DNA of 64,000 nt from positions 4,030,001-4,094,000 of the forward strand of contig NZ_AP026978.1 in assembly GCF_027924405.1 (NCBI RefSeq), given 5' to 3'. Shown here piece after piece: positions 48,006-57,879 of the stretch. This stretch comes from Nocardia sputorum (GTDB lineage Bacteria > Actinomycetota > Actinomycetes > Mycobacteriales > Mycobacteriaceae). The notes below the pieces were generated by a model, which saw only the letters and a list, made by a program, of their open reading frames with translations, ran no database searches and had not been told where the DNA came from. Numbering within the stretch: position 1 is the stretch's first letter; each line of letters opens with the position of its first letter. The translations under genes were made by a program, and so were the position numbers.

Positions 48006-50186
48006 CTAGACGCAGGCCAGCGCCTTCGCCTCGCGGCGACGGCGGTGCAGGATCGGCTCGGTGTACCCGTTGGGCTGCTTGGTGCCCTCGAGGATCAGCT
48101 CCTTGGCCGCCTGGAACGCGATGCTGCCCGCGAAGTCCGGCGCCATCGCCCGGTAGTTCGGGTCACCCGCGTTCTGCCGGTCCACGACCGGGGCCATCCG
48201 CTCCAGGCTGGCCACCACCTCGTCGGCGGTGACGATGCCGTGGCGCAGCCAGTTGGCCATCAGCTGGCTGGAGATGCGCAGAGTCGCCCGGTCTTCCATC
48301 AGCGCGACGTCCTTGATGTCCGGCACCTTGGAGCAGCCGACGCCCTGGTCGATCCAGCGCACCACGTAGCCGAGGATGGACTGCGAGTTGTTGTCCAGCT
48401 CCTGGCGCTTCTCCTCGTCGGTCCAGTTCGGCGCGGCGGCCAGCGGGATCTCCAGGATCTCGTCGACGGTGGCGCGACGGCCGCCCTTGGCGATCTCCTG
48501 CTGCCGCTTGAACACGTCGACGAGGTGGTAGTGCGTCGCGTGCAAGGTGGCGGCGGTCGGCGAGGGCACCCACGCGGTGTTGGCGCCCGCGCGCGGATGG
48601 CCGATCTTCTGGGCGAGCATGTCGGCCATCAGGTCCGGCATGGCCCACATGCCCTTACCGATCTGCGCCTTGCCGGGCAGGCCCGCCGCGAGGCCGGTGT
48701 CGACGTTCCAGTCCTCGTAGGACAGGATCCACTGCTGGGACTTCATATCCGCCTTGCGGACCATCGGCCCGGCCTCCATGGAGGTGTGGATCTCGTCGCC
48801 GGTGCGGTCCAGGAAGCCGGTGTTGATGAACACCACCCGCTCGGCGGCGGCCTGGATGCAGGCCTTGAGGTTCACCGTGGTCCGGCGCTCCTCGTCCATG
48901 ATGCCGACCTTGAGCGTGTTGCGCTCCAGCCCGAGCACGTCCTCGATCCGGCCGAACAGCTCGTTGGTGAAGGCGACTTCGTCGGGGCCGTGCATCTTCG
49001 GCTTCACGATGTAGACGGAGCCGGTGCGGCTGTTCTTCAGCTTCGCGTCGTCGGCCAGGCTGTGCTTGGCGATCAGCGAGGTGATCAGCCCGTCCATGAT
49101 GCCCTCGGGCACCTCGTTGCCCTCGGCGTCGAGGATCGCGTCGGAGGTCATCAGGTGGCCGACGTTGCGCACGAACAGCAGCGAACGGCCGTGCAGCACC
49201 AGTTCGCCGCCGTCCAGCGCGGTGTACACGCGGTCGGGGTTCATGGTGCGGGTGAAAGTCTTCTCGCCCTTGCTGACCTTCTCCGCGAGGTCGCCCTTCA
49301 TCAGGCCGAGCCAGTTGTGGTAGCAGAGCACCTTGTCCTCGGCGTCGACCGCGGCGACCGAGTCCTCGAAGTCCATGATCGTGGTGACCGCGGACTCCAG
49401 CACGACGTCCTTGACGCCCGCGGTGTCGGTGCTGCCGATCGGGGACTGCGGGTCGATCTGGATCTCGATGTGCAGGCCGTTGTGCTTCAGCAGCACCGAG
49501 CTCGGCGCCTCCGGGTCGCCCAGATAGCCGACCAGTTGCGAGGCGTCGGCCAGGCCGATGCTGGTGCCGTCCTCCAGGCCGACCTCGAGCTCGCCGTCGA
49601 CGATCTTGTAGGACGTCGAGCCGATGTGCGAACCGGTGATCAGGGTGACCGAGTCGTCGAGGAAGTTGCGCGCCCACTCGATGACCTTGTCGCCGCGCAC
49701 CTTGTTGTAGCCGGTGCCCTTCTCCGCGCCGCCCGCCTCGGAGATGGCGTCGGTGCCGTAGAGCGCGTCGTACAGCGAGCCCCAGCGCGCGTTGGCGGCG
49801 TTGATCGCGAAGCGGGCGTTCATCACCGGCACCACCAGCTGCGGGCCCGCGGTGGCGGCGATCTCCTCGTCCACGTTCTGGGTGGTGATCTGGAAATCGG
49901 TGGGCTCGGGGCGCAGGTAGCCGATCTCGGTCAGGAAGTTCTTGTAGGCGGCCTTGTCGTAGTTCGCGCCAGGGTGCTCCGCGTGCCAGGCGTCGACCTT
50001 GCCCTGGATCTCGTCGCGTTCGGCGAGCAGAGCGCGGTTGCGCGGAGCGAGATCGTTGATGACCTGCTCGGCGCCGGCCCAGAACGCGGCGGAGTCCACG
50101 CCGGAACCGGGGAGCGCCTCGTTCTCGACGAACTCGTGGAGAACGCGTGCCACCTGGAGCCCGCCGACCTGAATCCGCTCTGTCAT
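48006..50186 (-). CDS. glcB: Malate synthase G
   Basis: A 726-residue enzyme condensing acetyl-CoA and glyoxylate to malate (glyoxylate shunt). Sequence matches the long G form throughout: [18 protein letters not shown] (catalytic acidic/Mg region), TRTMNPDR and [13 protein letters not shown] (catalytic Arg), and [13 protein letters not shown] with the catalytic Asp. ATG start. Single-gene unit with its own terminator; isocitrate lyase is not in the window. Confidence 0.97.
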   Translation of the reverse strand: MTERIQVGGLQVARVLHEFVENEALPGSGVDSAAFWAGAEQVINDLAPRNRALLAERDEIQGKVDAWHAEHPGANYDKAAYKNFLTEIGYLRPEPTDFQITTQNVDEEIAATAGPQLVVPVMNARFAINAANARWGSLYDALYGTDAISEAGGAEKGTGYNKVRGDKVIEWARNFLDDSVTLITGSHIGSTSYKIVDGELEVGLEDGTSIGLADASQLVGYLGDPEAPSSVLLKHNGLHIEIQIDPQSPIGSTDTAGVKDVVLESAVTTIMDFEDSVAAVDAEDKVLCYHNWLGLMKGDLAEKVSKGEKTFTRTMNPDRVYTALDGGELVLHGRSLLFVRNVGHLMTSDAILDAEGNEVPEGIMDGLITSLIAKHSLADDAKLKNSRTGSVYIVKPKMHGPDEVAFTNELFGRIEDVLGLERNTLKVGIMDEERRTTVNLKACIQAAAERVVFINTGFLDRTGDEIHTSMEAGPMVRKADMKSQQWILSYEDWNVDTGLAAGLPGKAQIGKGMWAMPDLMADMLAQKIGHPRAGANTAWVPSPTAATLHATHYHLVDVFKRQQEIAKGGRRATVDEILEIPLAAAPNWTDEEKRQELDNNSQSILGYVVRWIDQGVGCSKVPDIKDVALMEDRATLRISSQLMANWLRHGIVTADEVVASLERMAPVVDRQNAGDPNYRAMAPDFAGSIAFQAAKELILEGTKQPNGYTEPILHRRRREAKALACV

Positions 50187-50389
50187 CTACTGCCTCACTT
50201 CCGAGAAAGCCGAGTGGGAAAACAGTGCCATGTTACCCGCGGGTAGTGGGGTTGCCGCGCGCCGGGTCGTCCAGGGCCTGTGCCCGAATCCGTCCGCCAC
50301 GCCGGTGTGCGCTGGTCTTTCACCCGGCGGGTCCTCGCGCCGTCGACGGTCGGCCGGACAGCCCCTTGATCCTAACCCCCGGCCGATTT

Positions 50390-50409
50390 AATGTACTGAT
50401 CGGAACATT
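50390..50409. promoter_or_regulatory. Candidate operator of the SDR-ADH-TetR-ACAD operon
   Basis: A 20-bp palindrome of the form AATGTxCxGATCxGxACATT, 21 bp upstream of the SDR start. Eight of ten positions in each half are symmetric. The TetR protein encoded in the operon (52214) is the likely ligand. Confidence 0.55.
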
Positions 50410-50430
50410 TCTAGACATGCAGGAGTTCAG

Positions 50431-51171
50431 GTGCCACTCACCGACAAGGTCGCCGTCGTCACCGGGGGAAGCCGAGGGCTGGGCAAGCAGATGGTGCTCG
50501 CGTTCGCCGGAGCCGGCGCGGACGTGGTGATCGCCAGCCGCAAACTGGACGGCTGCGCCGCCCTGGCCGAGGAGGTGACCGAGCGGTTCGGCCGCCGCGC
50601 CTTGCCGGTGGCCTGCAACGTCAGCGACTGGTCGCAGTGCGACGCTCTGGTGGAGACCGTCTACGACGCGTTCGGCCGGGTGGACGTGCTGGTCAACAAC
50701 GCGGGCCTGTCGCCGCTGTACCCGAGCTTGGACCAGGTCACCGAGGCGTTGTTCGACAAGGTCATGGGAGTGAACCTCAAGGGACCGTTCCGGCTGTCTG
50801 CCCTGATCGGCAGCCGCATGGCGGCCGACGGCGGCGGCTCGATCATCAACGTCTCCTCGATCGAGGCGAGCAGGCCGGAGCCCTTCGCGGTCCCGTACTC
50901 GGCGGCCAAGGCGGGACTCAACGCCCTGACCGGCGGGCTGGCCCAGACGTTCGCGCCGAACGTCCGCGTCAACACCATCCAGTGCGGCCCCTTCGACACC
51001 GACATCGCCACCGCGTGGCCCGACGAGTTGCGCGCGGCACTCACCGAACACAACGCCCTGCGCCGGGTCGGCAAGCCGGCGGAGATCGTCGGTGCGGCGC
51101 TGTTCTTCGCCACCGACGCCTCGGCGTTCTGCACCGGCGCCACCCTCGCGGTCGACGGAGGCTGGCGATGA
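50431..51171 (+). CDS. Short-chain dehydrogenase/reductase
   Basis: A 246-residue classical SDR: cofactor motif TGGSRGLG (11-18), NNAG (89-92), catalytic S142/S143 with Y156 and K160 (YSAAK), and a C-terminal GATLAVDGG typical of 3-oxoacyl or alcohol dehydrogenases. GTG start after AGGAG. First gene of a four-gene operon with ATGA overlap to the next. Confidence 0.92.
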   Translation: MPLTDKVAVVTGGSRGLGKQMVLAFAGAGADVVIASRKLDGCAALAEEVTERFGRRALPVACNVSDWSQCDALVETVYDAFGRVDVLVNNAGLSPLYPSLDQVTEALFDKVMGVNLKGPFRLSALIGSRMAADGGGSIINVSSIEASRPEPFAVPYSAAKAGLNALTGGLAQTFAPNVRVNTIQCGPFDTDIATAWPDELRAALTEHNALRRVGKPAEIVGAALFFATDASAFCTGATLAVDGGWR

Positions 51172-52217
51172 AGGCGCTGACTTACGAAGGCCCGCGGCAG
51201 ATCTCGTACCAGGATCGGCCGGACCCGGCCCTGCCCGGACCGGACGGCGCGATCGTCCGGGTCACCGCGGCCGGCATCTGCGGCAGCGATCTGCACATCT
51301 ACGCCGGGCACGGATTCGTCCCGGGCGCCGGCTACGGCGTCGGGCACGAAGCGGTCGGCGAGATCGTGGAGCTGGGCCCGCAGGCGCGCGGGTTCGCCGT
51401 CGGTGACCGCGTGCTGGTCGCCGCCTCAGCGGGCTGCGACAGCTGTGCGCAGTGCCGCGCCGGGATCGTCACCGCGTGCGCGCGCCATCCGCTGCCCGTC
51501 GACGCCTGCTATGGGCTCGGGGGCTCGCTGGCGGGATGCCAGGCCCAGTTGCTCGCCGTCCCGCACGCCGCGGGCAACCTGGCGAAGTTGCCCGACGAGG
51601 TGAGCGACACCGCCGCCGTCGTGCTCACCGACAACGCGCCCACCGGGTGGTACGGCGCCCGGCGCGCTCGGATCGCGCCGGGCGACACCGTGGTGGTGAT
51701 CGGACTCGGCCCGGTCGGTCTCATGGCGGTGCAGTCCGCCTTCGCGATGGGAGCGGCACGCGTGCTCGGCGTGGACCTGCTCGCCGAACGCCGCGAACGC
51801 GCCGCCGAGCTGGGCGCGGAGCCGGTCGACGCGGACGATCCCAAGCAGGCGATCCGCGACATGCTGCACGGCGGAGCGGATGTCGCGATCGAGGCGGTCG
51901 GGGCCGACGCGACCGTCAAGCTGGCGATCAGCGCCGTCGGGCACGGCGGCCGGGTCAGCGTGATCGGCGTGAGCCACAACCGCGCCTATCCGTTCCATTT
52001 GATGGCGGCGCAGGTCAAGGACCTCGAATTCCACATCGGGCTGTGCTCGATCCAGTACGAGCTGCCGGCCCTGCTGAAACTCACCGCGGGCGGCAGGCTG
52101 CGGCCCGAGGCGGTGGTCACCCATCACCTGCCGATGTCCGAAGGGCCCGACGCCTACCGGATGTTCGCCGAGCGAGCCGACGGGGTGGGCAAAATCGTCC
52201 TGGACCCGTCGCGATGA
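51168..52217 (+). CDS. Zinc-dependent medium-chain alcohol dehydrogenase
   Basis: A 349-residue MDR protein: catalytic zinc ligands in GICGSD (Cys) and GVGHEAVG (His-Glu), structural zinc cysteines in CDSCAQC...C, and Rossmann GLGPVGLMA. Oxidises an alcohol with NAD(P)+. Overlaps the SDR stop (ATGA) and the tetR start, so it is translated as one operon; the pathway substrate is unknown. Confidence 0.92.
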   Translation: MKALTYEGPRQISYQDRPDPALPGPDGAIVRVTAAGICGSDLHIYAGHGFVPGAGYGVGHEAVGEIVELGPQARGFAVGDRVLVAASAGCDSCAQCRAGIVTACARHPLPVDACYGLGGSLAGCQAQLLAVPHAAGNLAKLPDEVSDTAAVVLTDNAPTGWYGARRARIAPGDTVVVIGLGPVGLMAVQSAFAMGAARVLGVDLLAERRERAAELGAEPVDADDPKQAIRDMLHGGADVAIEAVGADATVKLAISAVGHGGRVSVIGVSHNRAYPFHLMAAQVKDLEFHIGLCSIQYELPALLKLTAGGRLRPEAVVTHHLPMSEGPDAYRMFAERADGVGKIVLDPSR

Positions 52218-52852
52218 GCGCGCCGTCCCGCAGGCGCGGCCGCCCGCCCGCCGCCGAGTCGACGGCGAGCGACACCAGGGCGCGCATCGTGCGGGCGGCG
52301 ATCGACCTGTTCGCCGAACAGGGCTTCCACGGCACCGGCGTGGCCGAGATCGGCGAGCGCGCCGATGTGCAGCGCGGCGCCCTGTACTACCACATCGGTT
52401 CGAAAGAGGAACTGCTCTGGCAGATCCTGCGCGACTACATCCAGCCGATGCTGGCCGAGGCCGAAGCGATCGCCGACGGCTCCGACGATCCGGTCACCAA
52501 GCTGCGCAAGATGATTCACAGTCACGTCCGGCTGATCATCCGTCATCAGCGCGAGGTGGCCATCCAGCTGCGCGACGTCGGCGCGCTCACCGGCGAGCGC
52601 GCCGCGCAGTTGCAGGAGCTGCGCGACCGGGTGCAGCACTGCTGGCAACGCGTCATCGACGCCGGTCACGCCGAGGGGCTGTTGCGCACCGACGACCACG
52701 TGGTGACCAACAGCATGCTCGGCATGGTGAACATGGTCTCGTTCTGGTATCGCCCGCACGGCGACCGCTCTCCCGGCGAGATCGCCGACATCCTCGCGAC
52801 CACATTGCTCGACGGCGTGGTGACCGGCACCGCGCGGGATACGAAAGGCTGA
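52214..52852 (+). CDS. TetR-family regulator inside a catabolic operon
   Basis: A 212-residue protein with an Arg-rich N terminus (SRRRGRPPA) and a helix-turn-helix (GVAEIGERADVQRGALYYHIGSKEELL). The ligand domain resembles the KstR2/FadR-like TetR group that often binds acyl-CoAs (inference). ATGA overlap with the ADH gene. Probably represses its own operon through the palindrome at 50390. Confidence 0.9.
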   Translation: MSAPSRRRGRPPAAESTASDTRARIVRAAIDLFAEQGFHGTGVAEIGERADVQRGALYYHIGSKEELLWQILRDYIQPMLAEAEAIADGSDDPVTKLRKMIHSHVRLIIRHQREVAIQLRDVGALTGERAAQLQELRDRVQHCWQRVIDAGHAEGLLRTDDHVVTNSMLGMVNMVSFWYRPHGDRSPGEIADILATTLLDGVVTGTARDTKG

Positions 52853-52854
52853 CC

Positions 52855-54144
52855 ATGGCTTGGGATTTCGAGACCGATCCGGAGTACCAGCGGAAACTGG
52901 ACTGGGCGGCGGAGTTCGTCCGCACCGAGGTGGAGCCGCTGGACCTGCTCTACCCCAATCCGTACGACCGCACCGACCGCGAGGCCACGGCGCTGCTGCG
53001 GCCGCTGCAGGAGCAGGTCAAGGACCAGGGCCTGTGGGCCTGCCACCTCGGACCCGAACTGGGTGGTCCCGGCTACGGTCAGATGAAGCTGGCCCTGCTC
53101 AACGAGGTGCTCGGCACGTCGGTGTGGGCGCCGTCGGTATTCGGTTGCCAGGCACCGGATTCCGGCAACGCCGAGATCCTCGCGCACTACGGCACGCCGG
53201 AGCAGAAGAAGACCTACCTCGAGCCGCTGCTGGCCGGTGAGATCGGTTCCTGCTACGTGATGACCGAGCCGACCGGCGGTTCGGACCCGACGCTGTTCCG
53301 GACCCGCGCGGTGCGCGACGGCGACCACTGGGTGATCAACGGGGAGAAGTGGTTCAACTCCAACGCGCAGTTCGCCGCCTTCCACATCGTCATGGTGGTG
53401 ACCGACCCCGAGGTGAGTCCGTATCGGGGCATGTCGATGTTCATCGTGCCCGCCGACGCTCCCGGCCTGGAGATCGTGAAGAACTATCACGTCGCCGGAT
53501 TCAGCGAGCACGAGGGCCATCTGCGGTTCACCGACGTCCGCGTCCCCGCCGATCACCTGCTCGGCGCGGAAGGCGACGGCTTCGTCGTCGCGCAGACGCG
53601 GCTGGGCGGCGGCCGCGTGCATCACGCGATGCGCACGGTCGCCATGGTCCGCAAGGCGTTCGACATGATGGCCGAGCGAGCGGTCTCTCGTCCGATGCGC
53701 GGCGGGCCACTGGCCGGGTTGCAGATGACCCAGGAACGCATCGCCGACAGCTGGATCGAGATGGAGCAGTTCCGGCTGCTGGTGCTGCGTACGGCGTGGC
53801 GCATCGACAAGGAGCAGGACTACAAGAAGGTGCGCAAGGACATCGCCGCCATCAAGGTCGCCATGCCCAAGGTGATGCACGACATCGCCCAGCGCGCGCT
53901 GCACCTGCACGGCGCACTGGGCGTCAGCCAGGATCTGCCGTTTGTCGACATGCTCACCTACGCCGAGGTGATGGCCATCGCGGACGGCCCCACCGAGGTG
54001 CACAAGATCACGCTCGCGAAAGAGGTGCTGAAGGACTACGCCCCGGCCGACCCGGTGTATCCGAGCGGATACCGGCCTGCGCTGCGGGAGAAGGCGCGCG
54101 AGCTGGTCGCCCGGCGCCTCGAGCACGTCGTCGGGAACCTCTGA
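52855..54144 (+). CDS. Acyl-CoA dehydrogenase
   Basis: A 429-residue FAD-dependent dehydrogenase of the ACAD10/11-like group. Typical motifs: CYVMTEPTGGSDPT (FAD/substrate), WVINGEKWFNSNAQ, and C-terminal ADGPTEVHKITLAKEVL. Introduces an alpha-beta double bond into an acyl-CoA. Starts 2 bp after tetR. With the ADH and SDR it suggests breakdown of an alcohol- or oxo-substituted acid. Confidence 0.92.
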   Translation: MAWDFETDPEYQRKLDWAAEFVRTEVEPLDLLYPNPYDRTDREATALLRPLQEQVKDQGLWACHLGPELGGPGYGQMKLALLNEVLGTSVWAPSVFGCQAPDSGNAEILAHYGTPEQKKTYLEPLLAGEIGSCYVMTEPTGGSDPTLFRTRAVRDGDHWVINGEKWFNSNAQFAAFHIVMVVTDPEVSPYRGMSMFIVPADAPGLEIVKNYHVAGFSEHEGHLRFTDVRVPADHLLGAEGDGFVVAQTRLGGGRVHHAMRTVAMVRKAFDMMAERAVSRPMRGGPLAGLQMTQERIADSWIEMEQFRLLVLRTAWRIDKEQDYKKVRKDIAAIKVAMPKVMHDIAQRALHLHGALGVSQDLPFVDMLTYAEVMAIADGPTEVHKITLAKEVLKDYAPADPVYPSGYRPALREKARELVARRLEHVVGNL

Positions 54145-54159
54145 AGTCGGCGCGCGGGT

Positions 54160-54858
54160 TCAGGACGCGCGTCGGGCCGTCGCGCCCTTGTGCGAGGTGT
54201 CCACGTACCCGGCCACCGGGCTGAGCCGCAGCACCGACGGCATCCGGCGGGTGAGCGCGGGCGGGCCGGTGAACGTCACCCGGCCCGTCCGCAGCGCGTG
54301 CGCCAGCGGCAGCCGCCCCAGCCACACCTGGTAGAGCGAGGCGACGTCGGCACCGATCGCGACGTCCACGGGATAGCCGGGGTCGGACTCGCACACCGAG
54401 GGCACGCCCGCCTCGACCACGATCCAGAAGCGCCGCGAGTCGTCGGTGAAGCGCACCAGCAGGACGTGCCGACGCCCGGGGAACGACGAGGTGTCCACTC
54501 GTGTGTGCATCCACCACGCCAGCAGGGCGGGGTCGCGCTCGTCCGCGCGCGGCGCGCCGAAACTCCAGCGCGCGCCCCATTCGCCGAGGCCGAACAGGAT
54601 CGGCTCGAGCTCCCGCCCCGCGTCGGTGAGCAGGTATTCCCCCGCCGGCCTTTCCACCAGCCCGGCCCGTTCGAACTGCCGCAGGCGTTTGGCGAGCAGG
54701 CTGCGCGACAGACCGGGCAGGCCGCGCGCGAGGTCGTTGAACCGGGTGGTGCCCAGCAGCAGGTCGCGCAGGATCAGCAGCGACCAGCGCTCGCCCACCA
54801 GGTCGAGCGCGCGCGAAATCGGGCAGTACTGGCCGTAACTCGGCGGCGGAGTCGTCAT
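54160..54858 (-). CDS. HxlR-family regulator with C-terminal SCP2-like domain
   Basis: A 232-residue protein: HxlR winged helix at about 8-98 (YGQYCPISRALDLVGERWSLLILRDLL; LPGLSRSLLAKRLRQFERAGLVE) with the redox-type Cys12, then an SCP2/sterol-carrier-like domain that may bind a lipid ligand. Divergent from the second acyl-CoA dehydrogenase gene, with a palindrome between them. Confidence 0.87.
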   Translation of the reverse strand: MTTPPPSYGQYCPISRALDLVGERWSLLILRDLLLGTTRFNDLARGLPGLSRSLLAKRLRQFERAGLVERPAGEYLLTDAGRELEPILFGLGEWGARWSFGAPRADERDPALLAWWMHTRVDTSSFPGRRHVLLVRFTDDSRRFWIVVEAGVPSVCESDPGYPVDVAIGADVASLYQVWLGRLPLAHALRTGRVTFTGPPALTRRMPSVLRLSPVAGYVDTSHKGATARRAS

Positions 54859-54886
54859 GGCACCTCGCGGACGGGGTCTCGTTTCT

Positions 54887-54901
54887 GGACCGGCGAGGTC
54901 C
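54887..54901. promoter_or_regulatory. Candidate HxlR operator
   Basis: GGACC-GGCGA-GGTCC inverted repeat in the 89-bp divergent spacer, 28 bp from the hxlR start and 46 bp from the dehydrogenase start. Confidence 0.35.
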
Positions 54902-54947
54902 ACTTTCTGCACTATCCGGTTATCGCGGCCGTTCTTAGTTTCGAAAC

Positions 54948-56090
54948 ATGACCGCTACAGCTCCTGCCAGCACCGACACCACCGCCATCGACTGGATCGC
55001 CCGCGCACGCCGCGTCGGCGAGACCCTTCGTCCTGGGGTCGCCGAACGCGACCGCTCCGGGGAGATCTCGCTCGCCGCGTTCGACCTGCTGCGCGACAGC
55101 GGACTGTCCGCGGCCCTCGTGCCCGCCGAGTTCGGCGGTGGCGGCGTCACCCACCGCGAGATGGGCGAGATCCTGCGCGAACTGGGTCGTCACGACCCCT
55201 CCACCGCGGTCGCCTTCGCGATGCACACCCACTTGGTCGCCGCCCAGGTGTGGCGGCACAACCACGGCATCGACGCCGCACCGCTGTTCGCCAAGGTGCT
55301 CGCGGGCGCGATCCTGGTCAGCACCGGCGCCTCCGACTGGGTCGGCTCCAACGGCCGCGCCGAGCGCGTCGACGGCGGCTACCGGGTGCACGCGCGCAAA
55401 GCCCCGGCCAGCGGATGCGAGGCGGGCACCGTCTTGGTGACCAGCGTGCGCTGGGACGACGCACCGGAAGGCCCGCAGGTGCTGCACTGCGCCGTACCGT
55501 TCGCCGCCGACGGCGTGCGGATCGAGCGCACCTGGGACACCCTCGGCCTGCGTGCGTCCGGTTCGCATACCGTCGTGCTGGAGGACGTGTTCGTGCCCGA
55601 CGCGGCGGTGTCACTGGCCCGTCCCGCCACCGTCTGGCCGCCACTGCTGAACGTCGTGCTCGGCGCCGCCATGCCGCTGGTGATGGCGGCCTATCTCGGC
55701 ATCGCCGACGGCGCGGTCGACCTCGCGACCACGCTGGCGGCGGGGCGGGCCGACGCGCCGACCGTCCAGCTGGCGGGTGAGATGGCCACCGCGCACACCG
55801 CCGCGGGCGACATCGTCGACGCGATGTTCGCCGCGTCGGAGAACCTGCGTTTCGCCGATACCGATCAGCACGCGAGCCGGACGCTCAGCCGGAAGACCGC
55901 CGCGGCGGACGCGCTCGTGCGCACCGTGCGCTCGGCCATCGAAACCGTCGGCGGCCTGGGTTATTCCCGCACCTGCGAACTCGAGATGCGCTACCGCGAC
56001 GTGCACGGCTGTCTGTTCCACCCGTTGCCCCGTGCCAAGCAGACCCACTTCACCGGCCGCGTCCTGCTCGGCCGGTCCCCGCTCGGATGA
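54948..56090 (+). CDS. Acyl-CoA dehydrogenase-fold flavoprotein
   Basis: A 380-residue protein of the acyl-CoA dehydrogenase superfamily (FDLLRDSGLSAALVPAEFGGGGV start; VGGLGYSRTCELEMRYRDVHGCLFHPLPRAKQ end). The C terminus, GCLFHPLPRAKQ, resembles flavin-dependent monooxygenases (HsaA/DszC branch) as well as true dehydrogenases, so the chemistry is open. Divergent from hxlR and probably its target. Confidence 0.85.
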   Translation: MTATAPASTDTTAIDWIARARRVGETLRPGVAERDRSGEISLAAFDLLRDSGLSAALVPAEFGGGGVTHREMGEILRELGRHDPSTAVAFAMHTHLVAAQVWRHNHGIDAAPLFAKVLAGAILVSTGASDWVGSNGRAERVDGGYRVHARKAPASGCEAGTVLVTSVRWDDAPEGPQVLHCAVPFAADGVRIERTWDTLGLRASGSHTVVLEDVFVPDAAVSLARPATVWPPLLNVVLGAAMPLVMAAYLGIADGAVDLATTLAAGRADAPTVQLAGEMATAHTAAGDIVDAMFAASENLRFADTDQHASRTLSRKTAAADALVRTVRSAIETVGGLGYSRTCELEMRYRDVHGCLFHPLPRAKQTHFTGRVLLGRSPLG

Positions 56091-56184
56091 CGCCGATCCG
56101 TTCCGTCGACGCCGCCACCGCTTCGCCCCCATAATCGGACGGGGGCGAGCACCGGCCCTTTCGACGACGCTCCGAGGAGAAGCC

Positions 56185-56721
56185 ATGGCGTCCGCACGCG
56201 GAATCGCTCGATCGCCGATCACGTGGGTCTTCGCGGTGCTGCTGGTGGCGGCGCTGGGCGTCGGACTGGCCGTGTTCCAGCCCTGGCGGCTGTTCACCGA
56301 CACCACCGTCGAGGAGGCCGCGCCGTCGGTCGCCGCGACGCCCGCGCCGGGCGGCGCTGACGCACAGCCCCGCACGCTCGCCCAGGGCACGTTCGTCTCG
56401 CACGAGCACGCGACCTCCGGCGGCGTGGTGATCCTGCGGCTGCCCGACGGCAGCAGAGTGCTGCGCGTGGAGAACCTCGACACCTCCGACGGACCCGACC
56501 TGCACGTGTGGCTCACCGACGCGCCGGTGCGCGAGGGCCGCGACGGCTGGTTCGTCTTCGACGACGGCCTCCACACCGACCTGGGCAAGCTCAAAGGCAA
56601 CCGGGGAAGCCAGAACTACGCCATCCCCGCCGACGCCGACCTGGCCCGGCTGACCAGCGTCGCGATCTGGTGCGACCGGTTCAACGTCTCCTTCGGCGCC
56701 GCCGAGCTGCGACCGGCCTGA
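56185..56721 (+). CDS. DM13-domain exported protein
   Basis: A 178-residue protein with an N-terminal membrane anchor (about 10-32), a Pro/Ala linker, then a DM13 domain (about 60-178) with GPDLHVWLTD and the conserved Cys in IWCDRFNVSFGAAEL. DM13 domains are proposed extracellular redox or electron-transfer modules. ATG after GAGGAGAAG. No partner gene (such as a cytochrome b-like gene) is adjacent. Confidence 0.85.
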   Translation: MASARGIARSPITWVFAVLLVAALGVGLAVFQPWRLFTDTTVEEAAPSVAATPAPGGADAQPRTLAQGTFVSHEHATSGGVVILRLPDGSRVLRVENLDTSDGPDLHVWLTDAPVREGRDGWFVFDDGLHTDLGKLKGNRGSQNYAIPADADLARLTSVAIWCDRFNVSFGAAELRPA

Positions 56722-56847
56722 CCCCGCGTACCCCTGCCGCGCACTGCCGAAAAATGACCCGACAACGGCGGGTGCGCTGTGCCACCATGTGTTTCGGCAC
56801 CGGCCACCGCCTCGAGGTGGCCCCCGAGCAGTGAGAGGAGGGCGGCA

Positions 56848-56979
56848 GTGAATTCGAAGACGACCAAGCGAACGGCGAGCTGGGCGGCGCAAGCGTCGGC
56901 CACGGGCGGCACGTTCGGCAGGCCGATGCGCGCACGGCACGGCGAATCGGATCACAGCCGCCTCCAGGCCATCGGCTGA
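56848..56979 (+). CDS. 43-residue basic peptide
   Basis: GTG at 56848 preceded five bases upstream by AGGAGGG, an excellent ribosome site; stop at 56977-56979. The peptide is hydrophilic and basic (NSKTTKRTASWAAQ, MRARHGESDHSRLQAIG) with no known domain. It precedes the HNH gene by 41 bp. The ribosome site is the main support. Confidence 0.45.
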   Translation: MNSKTTKRTASWAAQASATGGTFGRPMRARHGESDHSRLQAIG

Positions 56980-57020
56980 TCGCCGTATCCCGTTCTCCTT
57001 CGCTCGATTCCGCATGAAAC

Positions 57021-57578
57021 ATGGTGATTCCCATGACGTTCCTCCGTGCCGCCGACCAGGCGGCGATAACCGCCGACAACTGGATACACACCGGGGTCCT
57101 CGTCCTCAATGCCTCCTACGAGGCGCTCGACGAGGTCAAGGCCGACCGGGCCGTGGTGCTGCTGGTCGCCGGAGCCGCGGAGTCGGTGGCCGACCGGGAG
57201 CCGCACTTCCCCATCCGGTCGCGACACATGGAAATCGCGCTGCCGCAGACGATTCGGCTGCTGCGCTACGTCTACCTGGAGCACACCGTGCTGGTACACG
57301 ACGAGAGCAGGGCCACGCTGGCGGGTGTGCTGCGCCGCGACCGGAACCGGTGCGGCTACTGCGCCGGGTGGGCACGCACCGTGGACCACATCCGGCCCCG
57401 GTCGCGGGGCGGCCCGAACACCTGGAGCAATCTCGTGGCCTGCTGCGCGCCGTGCAACGCGGCCAAGGCCGACCGCACCCCGGAAGAGGCGGGCATGCGC
57501 CTGCTCTGGGAACCGAAGGCCCCCACCCATCAGGTCAGGCAGCAGCGCCGGATCTGGAAGCAACTCGCCGCGACCTGA
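57021..57578 (+). CDS. HNH endonuclease family protein
   Basis: A 185-residue protein with a C-terminal HNH domain: CGYC, ARTVDHIRPRSRGGPNTWSN (the His-Asn core), CCAPCN. The zinc CxxC pairs and catalytic DH are intact. The N-terminal part matches actinobacterial stand-alone HNH proteins of unknown role. ATG 57033 is an alternative start; neither has a clear ribosome site. The WhiB gene follows 28 bp downstream. Confidence 0.87.
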   Translation: MVIPMTFLRAADQAAITADNWIHTGVLVLNASYEALDEVKADRAVVLLVAGAAESVADREPHFPIRSRHMEIALPQTIRLLRYVYLEHTVLVHDESRATLAGVLRRDRNRCGYCAGWARTVDHIRPRSRGGPNTWSNLVACCAPCNAAKADRTPEEAGMRLLWEPKAPTHQVRQQRRIWKQLAAT

Positions 57579-57606
57579 CCACGACCCGAGAAAGGAGACG
57601 ATCGCG

Positions 57607-57879
57607 ATGACGCGCACCGAGACCACCGCCGTCGCGGAGCTGACCCTGGCCGACCTGCTCCCGCTCTCGGATTCCCGAGGGTGGCACCGGGCGGCCTGCC
57701 GCGGCGACCCCAACCACGAAGCCTGGTTCCCGTACCCGTCACAAGACTTCGATTACGCCCGCGAAGTGTGCGCACGCTGTCCGATCCGGGACGCGTGCGG
57801 TGACTTCGCCGCGCGCACCGGGCAGTCGGGTGTCTGGGGAGGGCACGAGTTCGACCGCGGACGAGTGATCCGCCACTGA
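57607..57879 (+). CDS. WhiB-family iron-sulfur transcription factor
   Basis: A 90-residue Wbl protein. The four [4Fe-4S] ligands are C31, C55, C58 and C64; the GVWGG turn is at 75-79, followed by a short basic tail (DRGRVIRH) that contacts DNA. Wbl proteins regulate redox, division and antibiotic responses by binding sigma factor region 4. It may be co-transcribed with the HNH gene upstream. Confidence 0.94.
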   Translation: MTRTETTAVAELTLADLLPLSDSRGWHRAACRGDPNHEAWFPYPSQDFDYAREVCARCPIRDACGDFAARTGQSGVWGGHEFDRGRVIRH

